DNA of 64,000 nucleotides from Micromonospora sp. MA102 (GCF_025460765.1 NZ_JAMWEG010000024.1:33600-97599); one strand, 5' to 3'; positions 54,435 to 62,708 are shown, counted from the first letter of the stretch. A program made the numbers and translations. Notes: generated by a model not told the origin, from the letters alone.

Positions 54435-55403
54435 TCAGGTGCCGTCGGAGGAGTGGCCGGGGAAGAGGTGCGCGCTCGGGTCGATGACGACCGCCGCGTT
54501 GTTGACGGCGGTGGCCGCCTCGCCGAAGCCGGTGGCGATCAGCCGCACCTTGCCCGGGTAGTCGGTGATGTCGCCGGCCGCGAACACCCGGGGCAGGTTG
54601 GTGGCCATGGCGCTGTCGACCACGATGTGCCGCCGGTCGAGGTTCAGGCCCCACTCGGCGAGCGGGCCCAGGTCGGCGGTGAATCCGAGCGCGGCCACCA
54701 CGGTGTCCACCGGCAGGGTCTCCACGGCGCCCCCGCGCACGGTCAGCTCGGCGCCGGTGACCCGGTCCTCCCCGTGCAGCCGGCTCACCTCGGCGTTGAC
54801 CACCACCCGCACCGGCAGCGCCCGCACCCGGTCGACGGTCGAGGCGTGCGCGCGGAACCGGTCGCGCCGGTGCACCAGGGTCACCGAGCGGGCGATCGGG
54901 GCCAGCGTCACCGCCCAGTCGAACGCCGAGTCGCCGCCACCCACGATGAGCACGTCCCGGCCGGTCAGCTCGGTCGGCTGCGGAACGAAGTAGACGATCC
55001 CGGCGCCCACGAAGCTGTCCGCCACCGGGAGCGGCCGGGGCGTGAAGCTGCCCAGCCCGCCGGTGACCAGCACCGCGCCGCAGTGCAGCTGGTCGCCGCC
55101 GGCCAGTCCGAGCACCGGCCGCCCGTCCAGGTACGACAGCTTCTCCGCACGGACCCCCAGCAGGTATTCCGGGCGGAAGGGCGCGGCCTGGGCGACCAGG
55201 TTGGCGACCAGCTCCCGCCCCTTGATGGCGGGAAACCCGGCGACGTCGAGGATGAGCTTCTCCGGGTACATGGCGGTGACCTGGCCGCCCGGCTCGGGCA
55301 GCGCGTCGATCACGGCCACGGAGAGCCCGCGGAACCCGGCGTAGTAGGCGGCGAACAGCCCGGCGGGGCCCGCCCCGATCACGGCGACATCGACCTCGCG
55401 CAT
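54435..55403 (-). CDS. Ferredoxin/flavodoxin-NADP reductase-like (thioredoxin reductase-type) flavoprotein
   Basis: A 322-residue flavoprotein. FAD motif VIGAGPAGLFAAYYAGFRG near residue 8, NADPH motif DVLIVGGGDSAFDWAVTL near 150 and the FAD-binding end VFAAGDITDYPGK near 274. The redox CxxC of thioredoxin reductase is absent, which places it with YumC-type ferredoxin-NADP+ reductases (inference on partner). Convergent with TetR. ATG start. Confidence 0.9.
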   Translation of the reverse strand: MREVDVAVIGAGPAGLFAAYYAGFRGLSVAVIDALPEPGGQVTAMYPEKLILDVAGFPAIKGRELVANLVAQAAPFRPEYLLGVRAEKLSYLDGRPVLGLAGGDQLHCGAVLVTGGLGSFTPRPLPVADSFVGAGIVYFVPQPTELTGRDVLIVGGGDSAFDWAVTLAPIARSVTLVHRRDRFRAHASTVDRVRALPVRVVVNAEVSRLHGEDRVTGAELTVRGGAVETLPVDTVVAALGFTADLGPLAEWGLNLDRRHIVVDSAMATNLPRVFAAGDITDYPGKVRLIATGFGEAATAVNNAAVVIDPSAHLFPGHSSDGT

Positions 55404-55506
55404 GGCGTACCGTCACTTTCGCCAAGGGATCAACGCGTGCTGATCCCGACGGTAGGCGGGGCGGTGGCCGCGGGCAAGCACGTCCCGCCGGCGGGTGGAC
55501 GTGCCG

Positions 55507-56166
55507 TCAGGGCAGCGTGACCGGGGGTGACCCGAGGGAGTCCCGCGTCCCGCCCTCCACCCGGCGGCGGAACAGCACCGCCGCGACGACCCCGCCGAGC
55601 AGCCCGAACAGGTGCCCCTGCCAGGAGATGCGCTCGTCGGTGGGCAGGATGCCGAGCAGCTGCCAGCCGTAGAGCAGGCCCACGAGGAGCACCACGGCGA
55701 AGTTCCACCAGCTGCGTTCGACGATGCCGCGGGTGAGCAGGATGCCGAGGTAACCGAAGATGACGCCGCTCGCGCCGACCACCACCGAGTTGGGCGAGCC
55801 GGTGAACCACACCCCCAGGCCGCTGACCAGGATGATCACCAGCGTGGACCAGAGGAACCGGCGGGTGCCGGCGGCCAGCACGAAGGTGCCGAGCAGGATC
55901 AGCGGGATGCTGTTGCTGTAGAGGTGGTTCCAGCCGGCGTGCAGGAACGGCGAGAAGAACACGCCGTCGAGCCCCTGGATGCGGTGCGGGATGATGCCGG
56001 CGGTGACGTCGAGGTCGGCGCGCAGGCCGACGTCGACGGCCTCGATGAGGAACAGCACCGGCACGACCGCGCACATGGCGACGAAGGCCCGGCCGAGCGA
56101 GGCGTAGAACGCCTCGGTGCCGAACCGGTGGGGGTCGCCGCCCGTGCGGCCGTCCTGCCAGGTCAC
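55507..56166 (-). CDS. Rhomboid family intramembrane serine protease
   Basis: A 219-residue protease with six hydrophobic segments. The catalytic dyad is Ser133 in GASGVIFG and His185 in WQGHLFGLLGG. HAGWNHLYSN near residue 76 is the conserved loop-1 motif. It cuts single-pass membrane proteins; substrates here are unknown. GTG start, no strong ribosome-binding site. Confidence 0.95.
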   Translation of the reverse strand: MTWQDGRTGGDPHRFGTEAFYASLGRAFVAMCAVVPVLFLIEAVDVGLRADLDVTAGIIPHRIQGLDGVFFSPFLHAGWNHLYSNSIPLILLGTFVLAAGTRRFLWSTLVIILVSGLGVWFTGSPNSVVVGASGVIFGYLGILLTRGIVERSWWNFAVVLLVGLLYGWQLLGILPTDERISWQGHLFGLLGGVVAAVLFRRRVEGGTRDSLGSPPVTLP

Positions 56167-56219
56167 CCGTCAAGTGCTATCAGTAATCGGGGCGCACCGC
56201 CACTCGGGGGCGACACGAC

Positions 56220-56257
56220 GACGGCGGGGCGTGCGAATCTCCGCACGCCCCGCCGTC
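56220..56257 (-). terminator. Hairpin terminator after the transglycosylase-like gene
   Basis: 16-bp perfect stem (56220-56235 with 56242-56257), AATCTC loop, about 10 nt after the stop of the 56267-56947 gene. Confidence 0.8.
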
Positions 56258-56266
56258 GATGTCCGA

Positions 56267-56947
56267 TCAGTACCAGCCGGAGTTCTGCGAGTGCCGCCAG
56301 GCGCCGCACGGGTCGTCGTACCGGCCCTCGATGTAGCCGAGGCCCCACTTGATCTGGGTGGCCGGGTTGGTCTTCCAGTCGTCGGCCACCGAGCCCATCT
56401 TGCTGCCCGGCAGGGCCTGCGGGATGCCGTACGCGCCGGACCCCTCGTTGTACGCCTTGTGGTTCCAGCCGCTCTCCTTGGTCCAGAGCTTGTCCAGACA
56501 GGGGAACTGGTCGATGCCGAAGCCCTCGTCGAGCATGATCGCGCAACCGATCTTGCGGTTGCCGCTGAACTCCTCGCAGGACGCCGGGATCGGGCCGTCG
56601 TAGGGCTTGGCCGCCGCCTTCTCCGCGGCCTCGCGCTCCTTCTTGCGGGACGCGGCCGCCGCCTCGGCCTCCTTGGCGCGCTCGGCGGCCTCCTTGGCCG
56701 CCGCCGCGGCGCGCAGCCGCGCCTGGTACTCGGCGGCCCGCTGCTTGGCCGACGCCAGGCGGTGGTCGGCCTGGCGGTCGCGCTGGTACGCGTACTCCGT
56801 CCGGTCGACCTCCAGGCCGACCTGCGCGGTCAGGCCCTGTTGCTGGGTCTGTCGGTCTTCACCCAGATAGAAGCCGCCGGCAACGCCCACGGAGAGCAGT
56901 GCGACGGCGGCCGTACGGGCGCCGAACCGGCTCCACAGCCGACTCAC
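56267..56947 (-). CDS. Secreted lytic-transglycosylase-like cell-wall protein
   Basis: A 226-residue protein. N-terminal signal or anchor (TAAVALLSVGVAGGFYLG), then a charged coiled-coil of about 80 residues (RLASAKQRAAEYQARLRAAA ... KEREAAEKAAAK) and a C-terminal domain with LWTKESGWNHKAYNEGSGAYGIPQALPGSKM; Glu158 is the expected catalytic acid. The ending GYIEGRYDDPCGAWRHSQNSGWY is typical of the actinobacterial SLT/aggregation-promoting-factor class, which cuts peptidoglycan glycan. GTG 56947 has AAGGGA 7 nt upstream. Confidence 0.9.
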   Translation of the reverse strand: MSRLWSRFGARTAAVALLSVGVAGGFYLGEDRQTQQQGLTAQVGLEVDRTEYAYQRDRQADHRLASAKQRAAEYQARLRAAAAAKEAAERAKEAEAAAASRKKEREAAEKAAAKPYDGPIPASCEEFSGNRKIGCAIMLDEGFGIDQFPCLDKLWTKESGWNHKAYNEGSGAYGIPQALPGSKMGSVADDWKTNPATQIKWGLGYIEGRYDDPCGAWRHSQNSGWY

Positions 56948-57281
56948 GAAGTGTCCCTTCGTCGGGGGCAAGGACACGGCGCGACGCGTGGCCCTGGAGC
57001 GGCCGCGCCGGCGCCGTGAGCGCCCCGAGACCGTCGCGGTCGCAGCCGACGCACCGGTGCTCGCCGCCTCTCCGCCGTGTCGTGGCGAACGATGCTCGAC
57101 GATCTTCCTGGTGCGTGCGACGCCTCCAGGTTGCGGCGCATCGTGGGACGCGTCGAGCTTGGAGGTGTCGAAAGCGCTCGTTGGACACCATTGCGCACAG
57201 TGAGGCGGTTGGGAAACCAAGGACGCCGATTGTGATCTGCACCACAAGGCGAATGCCGCCAAAACCGGGCAAAGACCCACC
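56948..57281. other. Long region upstream of the transglycosylase-like gene
   Basis: About 334 bp between two leftward genes. It holds no convincing ORF and no c-di-AMP riboswitch consensus that I can see. It contains a CRP-like palindrome at 57230-57247 and therefore probably a long 5' leader. Confidence 0.5.
57230..57247. promoter_or_regulatory. CRP/GlxR-like palindrome
   Basis: TTGTGATCTGCACCACAA has TTGTG/CACAA arms and resembles the TGTGA-N6-TCACA operator class. It is about 280 bp upstream of the transglycosylase-like gene. Confidence 0.45.
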
Positions 57282-58694
57282 TCAGAGCGGGATGTCCTCC
57301 AGCAGATCGGTGACCATCGCGGCGATGGGCGAACGCTCCGAACGGCTGAGAGTGACGTGCGCGAAGAGGTGATGGCCCTTCAGCGTCTCGATCACGGCGG
57401 TCACCCCGTCGTGCCGACCGACCCGGAGATTGTCCCGCTGGGCCACGTCGTGGGTCAGCACCACCCGCGACCCCTGGCCGATGCGGGACAGGACGGTGAG
57501 CAGGACGCCGCGCTCCAGCGACTGCGCCTCGTCGACGATGACGAAGGCGTCGTGCAGGCTCCGGCCGCGGATGTGGGTGAGCGGCAGGACCTCCAGCAGC
57601 CCTCGCGAGGTGACCTCGTCCAGCACGTTCTCGTGCACCACCGCGCCGAGCGTGTCGAAGACGGCCTGCGCCCAGGGCGACATCTTCTCCGACTCCGAGC
57701 CGGGCAGGTAGCCCAGCTCCTGGCCGCCGACCGCGTACAACGGGCGGAACACGACCACCTTCTTGTGCCGCCGGCGCTCCATCACCGCCTCCAGGCCGGC
57801 GCAGAGGGCCAGGGCGGACTTGCCGGTGCCGGCCCGGCCGCCCAGCGAGACGATGCCGATCGACTCGTCCAGCAGCAGGTCCAGCGCCACCCGCTGTTCC
57901 GCCGAGCGCCCGTGCACGCCGAACGCCTCACGGTCGCCCCGCACCAGGCGGACGGTCTTGTCGGGCAGCACCCGGCCGAGCGCCGAGCCCCGCGCCGAGT
58001 GCAGCACCAGGCCGGTGTGGCACGGCAGGCCGGAGGCGGCGTCGAGGTCGAGCGTCTCGCCCGCGTACAGCCGGCCGATCTCCTCCTCGGCCAGCTCCAG
58101 CTCGGCCATGCCGGTCCAGGTCGGGTCGCTGGCCTGGCCGTGCCGGTACTCGTCGGCCCGGAGGCCCACCGAGGCCGCCTTCACCCGCAGCGGCATGTCC
58201 TTGCTGACGAGCGTGACCTCGCGTCCCTCGGCGGCCAGGTTGAGCGCCACGGAGAGGATCCGGGCGTCGTTCGACTCGTTCCGGAACCCGGGCGGCAGCA
58301 CCCCGTCGTCGGTGTGGTTCAGCTCCACCCGGAGGGTGCCGCCCTGGTCGTTGGCGGGCACGGGCCGGTCCAGCCGGCCGTGCCGCACCCGCAGCTCGTC
58401 CAGCATGCGCAGCGACTGCCGGGCGAACCAGCCCAGCTCGGGGTGGTGGCGTTTGCCCTCCAGTTCGGAGATCACCACCAGCGGCAGCACCACCTCGTGC
58501 TCGGCGAAGCGGTGGAACGCCGCCGGGTCGGAGAGGAGGACCGAGGTGTCGAGGACGAAGGCCGGGCCGGCTGGTCGGGGCTCCTCGGTGCCGGCGGCCG
58601 GTGCGGCCACACGGCGGCTGCGGGTGGTCCGGCGGGTCGGGGCGGTCGCGGCCGGGGTCTGGTCGGCACCGGCGGGGGTACGGCGAGTGGTCAC
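57282..58694 (-). CDS. phoH: PhoH family protein with PIN domain
   Basis: A 470-residue PIN-PhoH (PhoH2-type) protein. A basic N-terminus precedes the PIN RNase domain (FVLDTSVLLSDPAAFHRF, Asp49; further acidic residues at NESNDARIL and LVSKD) and the PhoH ATPase with Walker A GRAGTGKSALAL near 285 and Walker B AFVIVDEAQS near 382. Such proteins have RNA helicase and RNase activity in mycobacteria. GTG 58694 has GGAG 7 nt upstream; an ATG at 58835 in frame is not supported by homology. Confidence 0.94.
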   Translation of the reverse strand: MTTRRTPAGADQTPAATAPTRRTTRSRRVAAPAAGTEEPRPAGPAFVLDTSVLLSDPAAFHRFAEHEVVLPLVVISELEGKRHHPELGWFARQSLRMLDELRVRHGRLDRPVPANDQGGTLRVELNHTDDGVLPPGFRNESNDARILSVALNLAAEGREVTLVSKDMPLRVKAASVGLRADEYRHGQASDPTWTGMAELELAEEEIGRLYAGETLDLDAASGLPCHTGLVLHSARGSALGRVLPDKTVRLVRGDREAFGVHGRSAEQRVALDLLLDESIGIVSLGGRAGTGKSALALCAGLEAVMERRRHKKVVVFRPLYAVGGQELGYLPGSESEKMSPWAQAVFDTLGAVVHENVLDEVTSRGLLEVLPLTHIRGRSLHDAFVIVDEAQSLERGVLLTVLSRIGQGSRVVLTHDVAQRDNLRVGRHDGVTAVIETLKGHHLFAHVTLSRSERSPIAAMVTDLLEDIPL

Positions 58695-59036
58695 AGGCCT
58701 GCTCCGCGGATGGGCACCCGGCCACCCGAGTTCCGCCTCTTCCGGTGCCCGGTGGGACACGGGGTCGGATGCGGGCCCCGTGCGCGAGGTCGCAGGTCCG
58801 GGCTGTCCGGCTGGCCCGGGAAAACCCCGCGCCATGCCTAGACGCTAATGGCCGCGGGCCCGGTCGGCTAGTGGTGCGAGTGGATCACCCGTACGAGGGA
58901 TGACCGGCGCGGCGGTACCGGCCGGGATGCATGCCCCCTGCGCGCATCCCGGCCGGTGGGGCCGCCGTCACCGGTCTGACTGCGGCTCCGACGGTGCGCG
59001 TCCGCCGCGGACGGCACACCGTGTCCTGGGCGGGCC
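58695..59036. other. Intergenic region upstream of phoH
   Basis: About 342 bp. It holds the phoH leader and a 14-bp hairpin at 58917-58957 that probably ends the 59037 operon. TAGCGT and TAGGCA boxes near 58845-58852 on the minus strand could be the phoH promoter. No convincing gene. Confidence 0.4.
58917..58957 (-). terminator. Hairpin terminator after the two-gene hypothetical operon
   Basis: 14-bp perfect stem ACCGGCCGGGATGC / GCATCCCGGCCGGT, 13-nt loop, about 80 nt after the stop of the 59037-59465 gene. No T tract. Confidence 0.55.
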
Positions 59037-59465
59037 TCAGCCCTGCCGCCGGACCAGGGTCCCGGTCCGCGGCCCACCGCCCGCCGTGCCGAACGACGAG
59101 CCGGTGTACGTGGTGCCCTGCCGGGTGGCCAGGCCGCCGAGCTGGGCGGTGGCGGTGGTCCGCCGGGCCGGGCCGGTGGCGGTGCGGGCGGTGACCGCGG
59201 CGGGGACGGCGGTGCCGGCGAACGGCGCGGTACGCCCGGCCGGTGCGGTCACCGCGGCCGGGGCCGGGCCGGCCAGCGCCGAGGCGATCGCGGCCTGGGC
59301 GTCCCGGCGGCGCCGGTTCCAGGCGCCCCGGTCACCGTCGAAGTAGCCCTGGCGGTAGCCGAACCGGTAGCCGATCCGGTAGCTGAGCTGGCCGTGCAGC
59401 CGGCCGGCCGCGTAGCAGGTCGAGCCGAGCACGAGGACCAGCACGACGGCGAGAAATGGGCTCAT
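59037..59465 (-). CDS. Hypothetical single-helix membrane protein
   Basis: A 142-residue protein: N-terminal membrane helix (FLAVVLVLVLGSTCYAA), then GYRFGYRQGYFDGDRGAW, a Tyr/Gly/Arg repeat of the form GYRxGY, a basic segment and a disordered Ala/Thr/Gly-rich tail of about 80 residues. No family recognised. Its ATG overlaps the stop of the preceding 113-residue gene (ATGA), so the two form an operon. Confidence 0.72.
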   Translation of the reverse strand: MSPFLAVVLVLVLGSTCYAAGRLHGQLSYRIGYRFGYRQGYFDGDRGAWNRRRRDAQAAIASALAGPAPAAVTAPAGRTAPFAGTAVPAAVTARTATGPARRTTATAQLGGLATRQGTTYTGSSFGTAGGGPRTGTLVRRQG

Positions 59466-59803
59466 CGCTCGTCCGCCCCGGGCAGCGGGTCGACGACCAG
59501 CAGCCGCTCCAGGTCGGCGGTGCTGACCTCCTCGACCAGCTCGACGCTGATCCGGCAGCCGTCGACGATCACCTCGGCCACCGAGGCCCGGCGGATCTCA
59601 CCGCCCGCCTCGTAGACCCGGACGCTCAGCTCGGGACAGCCGAGGTGGGTCCGCCAGGCGTCCCACTCGTCGCGGTCGCCGACGCTGAGGGAGAGGTAGC
59701 GGCAGCCCCGGGCCAGGTAGAGGCGCCAGGGGGCGCTCAGTCCTGCGGTCACCCCCTCCGCGATCAGGCCGAAGGCCTGCGCACGGGTCGCGAGCTCGGT
59801 CAT
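59462..59803 (-). CDS. Hypothetical small soluble protein
   Basis: A 113-residue protein (ELATRAQAFGLIAEGVTAGLS ... LARGCRYLSLSVGDRDEWDAWRTHLG ... EVIVDGCRISVELVEEVSTADL) of mixed alpha/beta character. Not recognised. It leads a two-gene operon, and the DNA just upstream carries GTCTCATG repeats that suggest regulation by the divergent HTH protein. Confidence 0.75.
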   Translation of the reverse strand: MTELATRAQAFGLIAEGVTAGLSAPWRLYLARGCRYLSLSVGDRDEWDAWRTHLGCPELSVRVYEAGGEIRRASVAEVIVDGCRISVELVEEVSTADLERLLVVDPLPGADER

Positions 59804-59848
59804 GAGACCCCCTCGACACCCGCGGAGTGACGCATGTGAGCACTCGTC

Positions 59849-59893
59849 GTCTCATGCACGTGACACACCGTAAGTTGTCTCATGAGCGTGACA
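59849..59893. promoter_or_regulatory. Direct repeats TCTCATGNNCGTGACA upstream of the HTH gene
   Basis: TCTCATGCACGTGACA (59850-59865) and TCTCATGAGCGTGACA (59878-59893) match at 14 of 16 positions and are 28 bp apart. GTCTCATG also occurs on the minus strand at 59801-59808, over the start codon of the 113-residue gene. Candidate operators. Confidence 0.6.
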
Positions 59894-60055
59894 GTATCAG
59901 CTTTTCGTCTGTTTACCGCCGTACTGGCGTCGATCTATTCTGCCCGGGTGACACCCCTCAGAAAGAGCTCTGGATCGTTTACCGGAAACGGTGGATCACC
60001 GTCACGTCGGCGTGACAGCAGCGTGCCGGGCGGTGCCCCGGAGACCGACTGGCCG

Positions 60056-60061
60056 TACCGT
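60056..60061 (+). promoter_or_regulatory. TANNNT -10 box deciding the HTH gene start
   Basis: TACCGT lies 6 nt before GTG 60068, no Shine-Dalgarno. Confidence 0.45.
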
Positions 60062-60067
60062 CACGGG

Positions 60068-60508
60068 GTGACCGAGACCGCGAACGCACGGAAGATCGCC
60101 TTCGCCACCTTCGTCCGCCGCGCTCTGGAGGACGCGCGCGCCATGCGGGCCTGGAGCGGCACGGAGGTCTCCCGGCGCACCGGCGTCTCCCGCCAGACCA
60201 TCAACCGCTGGGTCCGCGGCGACTGGGCCAGCGACCCCGAGGCCGAGCGGGTGGTCGCGTTCTGCGAGGGGCTGGGGCTCAACCCGGCGGTCGCGTTCGT
60301 CGCCCTCGGCTGGGACCGCGCGGCCGCCCCCCGCGCCACCCCGACCCCGCCGCCCATGGACCCCGACGTCGAGGCGCTGCTGCGCCGGCTGGTCGACCCG
60401 GACGTCTCCGACGCGGAGAAGTTCCACATTCGAGAAACCATTCGTTATCTCGCTTATCGCCCAACCCTCCCGGTCGATGTCCGAAATAGGGGTAAACAAG
60501 CCGGGTAG
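60068..60508 (+). CDS. XRE-like helix-turn-helix DNA-binding protein
   Basis: A 146-residue regulator. HTH region is AWSGTEVSRRTGVSRQTINRWVRGDWASD (about residues 25-53), a phage-repressor-like fold, and a C-terminal helix (DAEKFHIRETIRYLAYRP). The last about 27 codons are unusually AT-rich (ATT, CGT, TAT, AAT, AGG, AAA, CAA), unlike the rest of the gene. GTG 60068 chosen from the TACCGT box. Divergent from the two-gene hypothetical operon, which it may control. Confidence 0.85.
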   Translation: MTETANARKIAFATFVRRALEDARAMRAWSGTEVSRRTGVSRQTINRWVRGDWASDPEAERVVAFCEGLGLNPAVAFVALGWDRAAAPRATPTPPPMDPDVEALLRRLVDPDVSDAEKFHIRETIRYLAYRPTLPVDVRNRGKQAG

Positions 60509-60671
60509 TTCCTCAGATGGCGAAAGAACGGAAGGCCAGACCCGATCGTTTCGCCTCGGGGCCGGATCGGACACGCTAGCGTCCACGTTTGTACTGCTAA
60601 GGGCTCGTCATCGGCGGGGGGACGGGACACAGCCGAACCCAGCCCTGCGGGACAGAAGGAGGGGTCTGTCC

Positions 60672-61025
60672 ATGACCCTGAAATGGTTGGCAGTCGTGGT
60701 CGCGGTGGTGTCGGTGACATCGTGCGTGACCGGCAACGTGGTGGTCGGCGTACTGGACGGCGGGCAGCTTCCCCTGGTCGTCAACCTCTTCGCGCTCATC
60801 ACGGCCGGAACCGCGGTGGTCCTCGCCGTCGTCGCCGAGCTGCACGACCGGCTCAACGACCGGGTCAGCGCGCTCACCGAGTTCCTGGTGGCGCGGCTCA
60901 ACGAGATCGAGGCGCACACCGGCGACCGGAACACCGGCTTCGTGGAGGGCTACCTGCTGAGCCACGGGCAGGAAGCGGCCGTGGTGCCGTTCGGGCGCCG
61001 GGGACGGGGAGCCGCCGAACGCTGA
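60672..61025 (+). CDS. Hypothetical membrane protein with two N-terminal helices
   Basis: A 117-residue protein. Two hydrophobic segments (about residues 5-24 and 36-56) are followed by a helical region (ELHDRLNDRVSALTEFLVARLNEIEAHTG) and a basic tail. Not recognised. ATG has AGAAGGAGGGG upstream, one of the strongest ribosome-binding sites in the window, implying good translation. Confidence 0.75.
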   Translation: MTLKWLAVVVAVVSVTSCVTGNVVVGVLDGGQLPLVVNLFALITAGTAVVLAVVAELHDRLNDRVSALTEFLVARLNEIEAHTGDRNTGFVEGYLLSHGQEAAVVPFGRRGRGAAER

Positions 61026-61082
61026 TCATCCGCGTCGTCCGGACGTCACATCTCGGCCACGAATACGCCGCTGTGACCGGGG

Positions 61083-61088
61083 TACGCT
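61083..61088 (+). promoter_or_regulatory. TANNNT -10 box for otsB
   Basis: TACGCT, 7 nt before GTG 61096. Confidence 0.45.
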
Positions 61089-61095
61089 GTCGCGC

Positions 61096-61920
61096 GTGCC
61101 GCCGTTGAATCTGGGCAACCAGCAGCCGAAAACCCCGTTGGACGCCGCGCACGCGTGGCGCGCCACCGCCGCCCGCGCGCGCGACGTGGTGCTCTTCTTC
61201 GACTTCGACGGCACCCTCGCCCCGGTCGACGACGACCCGACCGCGGTCCAGCCCGCGCCGAAGGTGCTCGCCGCGCTGGAGGCCCTGGCCTCCCGGGTAC
61301 GCCGGATCGCCATCGTCTCCGCGCGCCCGGTGGAATTCCTCCGCGACCGCCTCGGCGGCCTCGCCGGCATCGACCTGTACGGCCTCTACGGCCTGGAGCA
61401 CAGCCACTCGGGCGGCGAGACCGTCACCGAGCCGGCCGCCCTGCCCTGGGTGCCCACCATGGCCGAGCTGGCCGAACGGGCCCGCGCCGAGTTGCCGCCC
61501 GGCGCCCTGGTGGAGTTCAAGCGGCTCTCCGTCGCCCTGCACTGGCGCACCGCGCCGCAGCTCGGCGACCTGGTGCAGGAGTGGGGCCGGGACCAGGCCG
61601 AGCGGCTGGGCCTGCGCTGCCAGGCCGGGCGCATGGTGCTGGAGCTGAAGCCCCCGGTCGACCGGGACAAGGGCATGGTCATCGGGGAGGCGGTCCGGGA
61701 CGCCGGTGGCGCCTGGTACTTCGGCGACGACGTCTCCGACATCAAGGCCTTCTCGGCGCTGCGGGCCCGGGCCGCCGCCGACCCGGAGTTCATGGGCGTC
61801 TGCGTCGCGGTGGCGAACCCGGAGACCGGTCACGAGGTCGCCGACGCCGCCGATCTCACCCTGGACTCCCCCGCCGCGCTCGGCGACTTCCTCACCGAGG
61901 CGCTCCCCCACCTGCGCTGA
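61096..61920 (+). CDS. otsB: Trehalose-6-phosphate phosphatase
   Basis: A 274-residue HAD-superfamily phosphatase making trehalose. Motif I is FFDFDGTLAP with Asp36 and Asp38; SARPVEFLRDRL is motif II; LELKPPVDRDKG carries the Lys, and YFGDDVSDIKAF is the motif IV acidic pair. No otsA is adjacent in this window. GTG 61096 has a TACGCT box 7 nt upstream. Convergent with the prenyl synthase. Confidence 0.93.
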   Translation: MPPLNLGNQQPKTPLDAAHAWRATAARARDVVLFFDFDGTLAPVDDDPTAVQPAPKVLAALEALASRVRRIAIVSARPVEFLRDRLGGLAGIDLYGLYGLEHSHSGGETVTEPAALPWVPTMAELAERARAELPPGALVEFKRLSVALHWRTAPQLGDLVQEWGRDQAERLGLRCQAGRMVLELKPPVDRDKGMVIGEAVRDAGGAWYFGDDVSDIKAFSALRARAAADPEFMGVCVAVANPETGHEVADAADLTLDSPAALGDFLTEALPHLR

Positions 61921-61929
61921 GGCCCGGCC

Positions 61930-62700
61930 TCAGGCGCCGTAGCGGCGCTGCCGGGTGGCGTAGGAGCGCAGGGCGCGGAGGAAGTCGACCCGGCGGAAGT
62001 CGGGCCAGTTGAGTTCGCAGAAGTAGAACTCCGAGTGCGCGCTCTGCCAGAGCATGAAGCCGGAGAGCCGCTGCTCGCCGCTGGTCCGGATGATCAGATC
62101 CGGGTCGGGCAGGCCCTTGGTGTAGAGGTGCTCGGAGATGTGGTCGACGTCGATCGAGTTGGCCAGCTCCTCCACCGTGCCGCCGGTGGCGGCGTGTTCC
62201 AGCAGCAGCGAGCGGACCGCGTCGGCGATCTCCCGCCGGCCGCCGTAGCCGACCGCGATGTTGACCTGCGCGCCGCCGCTGCGCTGCCGGGTGCGTTCCT
62301 CGGCGGCCTTGAGCGCGGCGGCGTGGTGCGCGGGCAGCACGTCGAGAGCGCCGACCATCCGCAGCCGCCAGGGGTTGCCCTCCTCGGCCAGCTCGGTGGT
62401 GAGGTCCTCGATGATCTGGAGCAGCGGGTCCAGCTCGGCGGCCGGCCGCGAGAGGTTGTCCGTGGAGAGCAGCCAGAGCGTGACGTGGCCGACACCGGCG
62501 GCGTCGCACCAGCGCAGCAGCTCCTTGATCCGCTCGGCGCCCATCCGGTGGCCGTCGTTCGGGTCGACGAAGCCCATCTCCCGGGCCCATCTGCGGTTGC
62601 CGTCGCACATCACGCCGACATGCCGGGGCACCGGTTTGCCCGCGAGCTTCGCGGTGAGCCGGCGCTCGTACACGGAGTAGAGGAGTTTCCGCAGAGTCAT
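61930..62700 (-). CDS. uppS: Short-chain cis-prenyl diphosphate synthase (UppS family, Z-FPP type)
   Basis: A 256-residue cis-prenyltransferase. The catalytic Asp33 is in VGVMCDGNRRWAR, which has Cys instead of the usual Met-Asp-Gly-Asn start MDGNGRW, as in the mycobacterial Rv1086 Z,E-farnesyl diphosphate synthase. Further motifs: GHRMGAERIKELL, LWLLSTDNLSRP, VNIAVGYGGRREIADA and DLIIRTSGEQRLSGFMLWQSAHSEFYF. Product length (C15 versus C55) is inferred from this resemblance only. TACCCT lies 8 nt before the ATG. Confidence 0.93.
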   Translation of the reverse strand: MTLRKLLYSVYERRLTAKLAGKPVPRHVGVMCDGNRRWAREMGFVDPNDGHRMGAERIKELLRWCDAAGVGHVTLWLLSTDNLSRPAAELDPLLQIIEDLTTELAEEGNPWRLRMVGALDVLPAHHAAALKAAEERTRQRSGGAQVNIAVGYGGRREIADAVRSLLLEHAATGGTVEELANSIDVDHISEHLYTKGLPDPDLIIRTSGEQRLSGFMLWQSAHSEFYFCELNWPDFRRVDFLRALRSYATRQRRYGA

Positions 62701-62708
62701 CACCTTGC

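Noticed and set aside
56948..57229. c-di-AMP (ydaO) riboswitch in the leader of the transglycosylase-like gene
   Set aside because: Such riboswitches precede actinobacterial wall hydrolases, but I could not find the conserved GGGGACCCA or GGGTGAAT blocks on the minus strand.
58695..58835. Longer phoH start at ATG 58835
   Set aside because: The extra 47 residues are low-complexity and a good GGAG-GTG start exists at 58694.
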